DNA from: Ectocarpus siliculosus
Taxonomy: Eukaryota > Sar > Phaeophyceae > Ectocarpales > Ectocarpaceae
Assembly (NCBI GenBank): GCA_000310025.1
Contig: FN649740.1
Location: 2,288,267-2,352,266 of the forward strand
Direction of reading: 5' to 3'
DNA length: 64,000 bases
A program made the translations under genes and the position numbers. Of this stretch, positions 61,444 to 64,000 are shown one piece after another; the first letter of the stretch is position 1, and each line of letters begins with the position of its first letter. Below the pieces are notes generated by a model. It did no database searches. It worked only from the letters and a program-made list of their open reading frames with translations, and was not told where the DNA came from.

Positions 61444-62950
61444 GAATTCCGGCAACAGTTTACGCATCAAAGGTTGTTGTTCTCAAGGATGGGAAACAAC
61501 GCAATTAGCTCGATATTGATCTTATGTGCGCGCGCGCGAATCCGTTCACTCAACAGGGGCATGTGCTCCCAGTGTATGTTCTTGGCATGGAAGTGCTTGC
61601 CCGGAGATTGAAGGCGTTTCCGGATTTATCTGTTATTTGAGGGATAAGGCGTTTCGAGATTGATTGTGTTCAACCTTGTATATACCCACGGAAGTATGAT
61701 CGTTTCGTTGCGTTGGATGGAGCAACAGTATTCACAACAATCAAAACAACGTCGTGTTGTACGTGCCAAAGCTGCTCTTGTACGGTGTAATCGACGTGGT
61801 CACCAGAGTAGTAGATGCATCTGCCATGAAGGGCTGTTACTCCGTTGTCTCACGGGGAGGGAAATGGCCTATCGCTTCAGCCCGCGCCTGCTTGTCGTGC
61901 GAGAACCATACAGACACCATGGGCTGCTTTCCGGCGGCATTTCTATGGCATCTCTCCACATCATGTATTGGATATGATACGCCGTGAAACCTGCCCTGTG
62001 CCGGCAGGCGAGACTGCAAGGAAGTGTAGTCTAGGTTCCGGCAGACGGCGATTTTCCTGTACGACCGTAGGCAGGTGCTCATCTGCATCATGCTGTGGCT
62101 TCTCTCCTGGCTGTCTCAAGCACGGCGACCCCGGTGGAATTCCATGGGTCGCCCTGGTGCCCTTAGTCTCAACCTAACGGAGGAAGTACCCCGTGTGCGT
62201 ATTCTGGCGTGTGATCAGTAAATCCCAGGTACCCTTATACGTAGGGTCGACCTAATACTGTGGTAGATTTGTTCCTCCCGTGTTGTTGGCAGATCGAATC
62301 CTTCAAGCAAACTTCTTGTCGTAGAAGACACACGACCAATCAACTCGGGAGGTCGAACTCAGGCGGTATGCAACCGCCAACACACCCAATCCGGCACTGA
62401 AATCGTCGGAGGGCAGAAGAGCAGAACACGCGCCAGGGAGGGGATGAGGTTTGATGTCTGCCAAAATAAAAAACTGCACATGGAAACCACACAAAACCAA
62501 CAACTTCCATCAATTTCTTCGACATCAATCCCACCTTCAACGGCATTTCATCCGTCATGCTCGCCAAATTGATTCCCACCATCTCCGCACTTTGCGTGGG
62601 AGGGGAACAGAATTGGCCCTCCGCAGGGAAACACTCGTTGGGCGAGGTTCGCAACAGGGGAAGGGTGGATCAGCATCAATGCACCAAGTCCAGCAACGAC
62701 GACTTGTTGCACTTCGGCGAAAGTGATCCAATCACCGATGCCCCCCTCCTCAAAACCCTGAGCACAGCAGTAGTACTCCGCAAGCCAACGAACGCCTGGC
62801 GCCATGCCTGGTTTGCCTATTTAGCTCGGACATCAAAGCCCGAACAAATCGTCGATTCAACAGCTGGCTTAGACAAATAGGAGGCGACTGCCGAGGACGG
62901 CCCCACGGTGTGGTATCGACTTTCCAGCCATCCACCCTTTCCCGAAACTC
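61444..62950. other. Intergenic, one unassigned ORF
   Basis: A plus-strand frame runs from about 62518 to 62880 (first ATG 62557, MLAKLIPTISALCVGG to TAGLDK). It is 108 codons from that ATG and has no recognised domain. It could be a remnant of a mobile element or part of an exon. Nothing else is supported. Confidence 0.3.
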
Positions 62951-62955
62951 GCGCA

Positions 62956-63228
62956 TGTCTACAGCCAAATAACCCTCCTCTTCTTTGCAACTTTCCCACT
63001 CTCCTCGTCCCCATCATCTCCCTCGTGGTCCCCCCCTGACCCCTCCGCGCCGTCCGACTCTTCCTCTGACGAACTCTCCACTGGGCGGCGGGGTACCGCC
63101 TTGCGGGCCCTCTTGATTCCACCCCCGCCGCGGGTCCCGCTCCCCCCTCCGGTGGTGCCCGTCACCGCGCCCGAGGAGGGAAGCGAGGGGGCTTCTTGGA
63201 ACCACGCGGGATGCTACGTCCCCGGCCA
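62956..63228 (-). CDS. Possible C-terminal exon, acidic/basic nuclear-type tail
   Basis: After an acceptor-like ACGTAG at about 63213, a minus-strand frame reads HPAWFQEAPSLPSSGAV. It continues through a Gly-rich stretch, a basic KRARKAVPRR, a long Glu/Asp/Ser-rich acidic run, and ends with the nuclear-localisation-like AKKRRVIWL and a stop. The composition is typical of nuclear or nucleolar C-termini. The upstream exons are not identified. It lies downstream of the minus-strand EsV-1-7 fragment, but I see no in-frame join between them. Confidence 0.35.
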
Positions 63229-63286
63229 GTAACCGTCCGTGAATGTCGCAAAGAGTTGGCTGCCCGCCGTATCTACTCGCCCACGT

Positions 63287-63660
63287 TCAAGTCCTCTGAC
63301 AGCCCTCGGCCCCGGCTGGGGCACACGCTCGGGTGATGCTGATGGAGTTGGGGCCGGTAAGGTCTCCCCTGTGCCTCGCACGATACTTGGGCCCCGCCGC
63401 GTCCTCCCGATCACCCCAACACGGAACCGTCGGGCACCCATCGGCATGCGCGCGTTCCTTGGCTGACACTTTGACCATGTCGTGCTTCGCATGTTCGGCG
63501 CAGTATAGGCTGATCTTCGTGCCGGCGACGCTGTTTCTCGCATTCGTCGTGCACCCGCCGTGCGCGCATCGCTTGCCCGTCACGTTGACCAGGCCGCCCT
63601 TCGCATGTTTGGCGCAGTACAGGCCGGCTGTACGACGAGGCCGAGCTTCAACGTGAAGGG
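63287..63660 (-). pseudogene. EsV-1-7 repeat protein fragment, minus strand
   Basis: Reading downwards from about 63626, the frame gives LYCAKHAKGGLVNVTGKRC, then AHGGC, then 16 residues, then CAEHAKHDMVKV. This fits the EsV-1-7 repeat C-x4-C-x16-C-x2-H-x12. After the second histidine the next expected Cys is Arg (CGC for TGC). The following repeat has Cys-containing GCPTVPC and YRARH, in which the CxxH pair has been lost. The sequence then turns into unrelated residues before a stop at 63287. In brown algae, EsV-1-7 proteins include the developmental regulator IMMEDIATE UPRIGHT. This piece has one and a half intact repeats and looks decayed. Confidence 0.7.
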
Positions 63661-64000
63661 AAACAAGACGGGCCTGTACTGCGCCAAACATGCGAACGGC
63701 ATGGTCAGCGTGACGGGCAAGCAATGCAAGCATCTTAGCGGCTGCACGAAGGCGCCGAGCTTCAACATGGAGAGAAGCAAGATTGACCTGTACTGCGAAG
63801 GACGGCATGGTCAACGATGGGCAAGCGATGCGCGCACGGTGGGTGCACGACGGCGAGTTTCGACATCGAACAAAGATCCACCTTACTGCGCCAAACATGC
63901 GAAGGACTACATGGTCAAGATGACCGGCGGCATGCGATTACTGCGCCAACCCTGCAAATACGGCACGGTCAAGATGACCGGCGGCATGAGATCAAATCGC
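63625..64000 (+). pseudogene. EsV-1-7 repeat protein fragment, plus strand, runs off the window
   Basis: From about 63627 the plus frame reads GCTTRPSFNVKGNKTG, then LYCAKHANGMVSVTGKQC, then CTKAPSFNMERSKIDLYC. These are one full and one partial EsV-1-7 repeat with the typical PSFN and LYCAKH elements. After 63800 a small deletion shifts the frame: CAHGGCTTASFD continues in another frame. YCAKHAKDYMVKMTGG and KYGTVKMTGGM follow as further degenerate repeats near the window end. The indels indicate a pseudogene or assembly errors. The ORF may continue beyond 64000. Confidence 0.7.

Overview
The window looks like nuclear DNA of a brown alga, most likely Ectocarpus or a close relative. The evidence is large genes split into many small exons by long introns with GT-AG (once GC-AG) borders, a GC-rich coding style with poly-Ala, poly-Gln and poly-Gly tracts, many dispersed and tandem repeats, and a C-x4-C-x16-C-x2-H repeat family at the right edge. 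That last motif matches the EsV-1-7 repeat known from brown algae and the Ectocarpus virus EsV-1. No bacterial-style operons are present. The species call is inference.

Layout. 0.8-2.3 kb holds a decayed, 5'-truncated non-LTR reverse transcriptase. 4.0-8.2 kb is repeat-rich: a 799 bp element with perfect 42 bp terminal inverted repeats sits at the edge of one copy of an older repeat, followed by a tandem pair and small hairpin MITEs. 10.6-18.0 kb (minus strand) holds a SWI3/SMARCC-type chromatin-remodelling subunit. I reconstruct it as seven exons in continuous frame, with complete SWIRM, SANT and C-terminal coiled-coil segments and an unusual N-terminal heptapeptide array. One of its introns holds a 100-N assembly gap. 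18-23.3 kb has only weak ORFs. 23.35-39.03 kb (plus strand) holds a 19-exon gene for an 844-residue coiled-coil protein. Its introns carry expanded CT tracts at splice acceptors, minisatellites and a dispersed repeat. 39-46 kb shows no convincing gene. 46.8-49.2 kb holds an apparently intronless multi-pass membrane protein broken by one frameshift. 52.95-56.11 kb is a recent gag-only LTR retrotransposon on the minus strand, followed by a short-unit minisatellite. 58.9-61.4 kb holds a four-exon YjbQ/UPF0047 gene. 62.9-64.0 kb has a possible acidic C-terminal exon and two head-to-head, decaying EsV-1-7 repeat fragments.

The genes do not form a pathway. They are independent nuclear genes (a chromatin remodeller, a structural coiled-coil protein, a membrane protein and a small metabolic or unknown-function enzyme) set in repeat-rich DNA. 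Gene models here come from reading frames, splice-site consensus and protein motifs recognised by eye. Small exons, UTRs and first exons may be missed.
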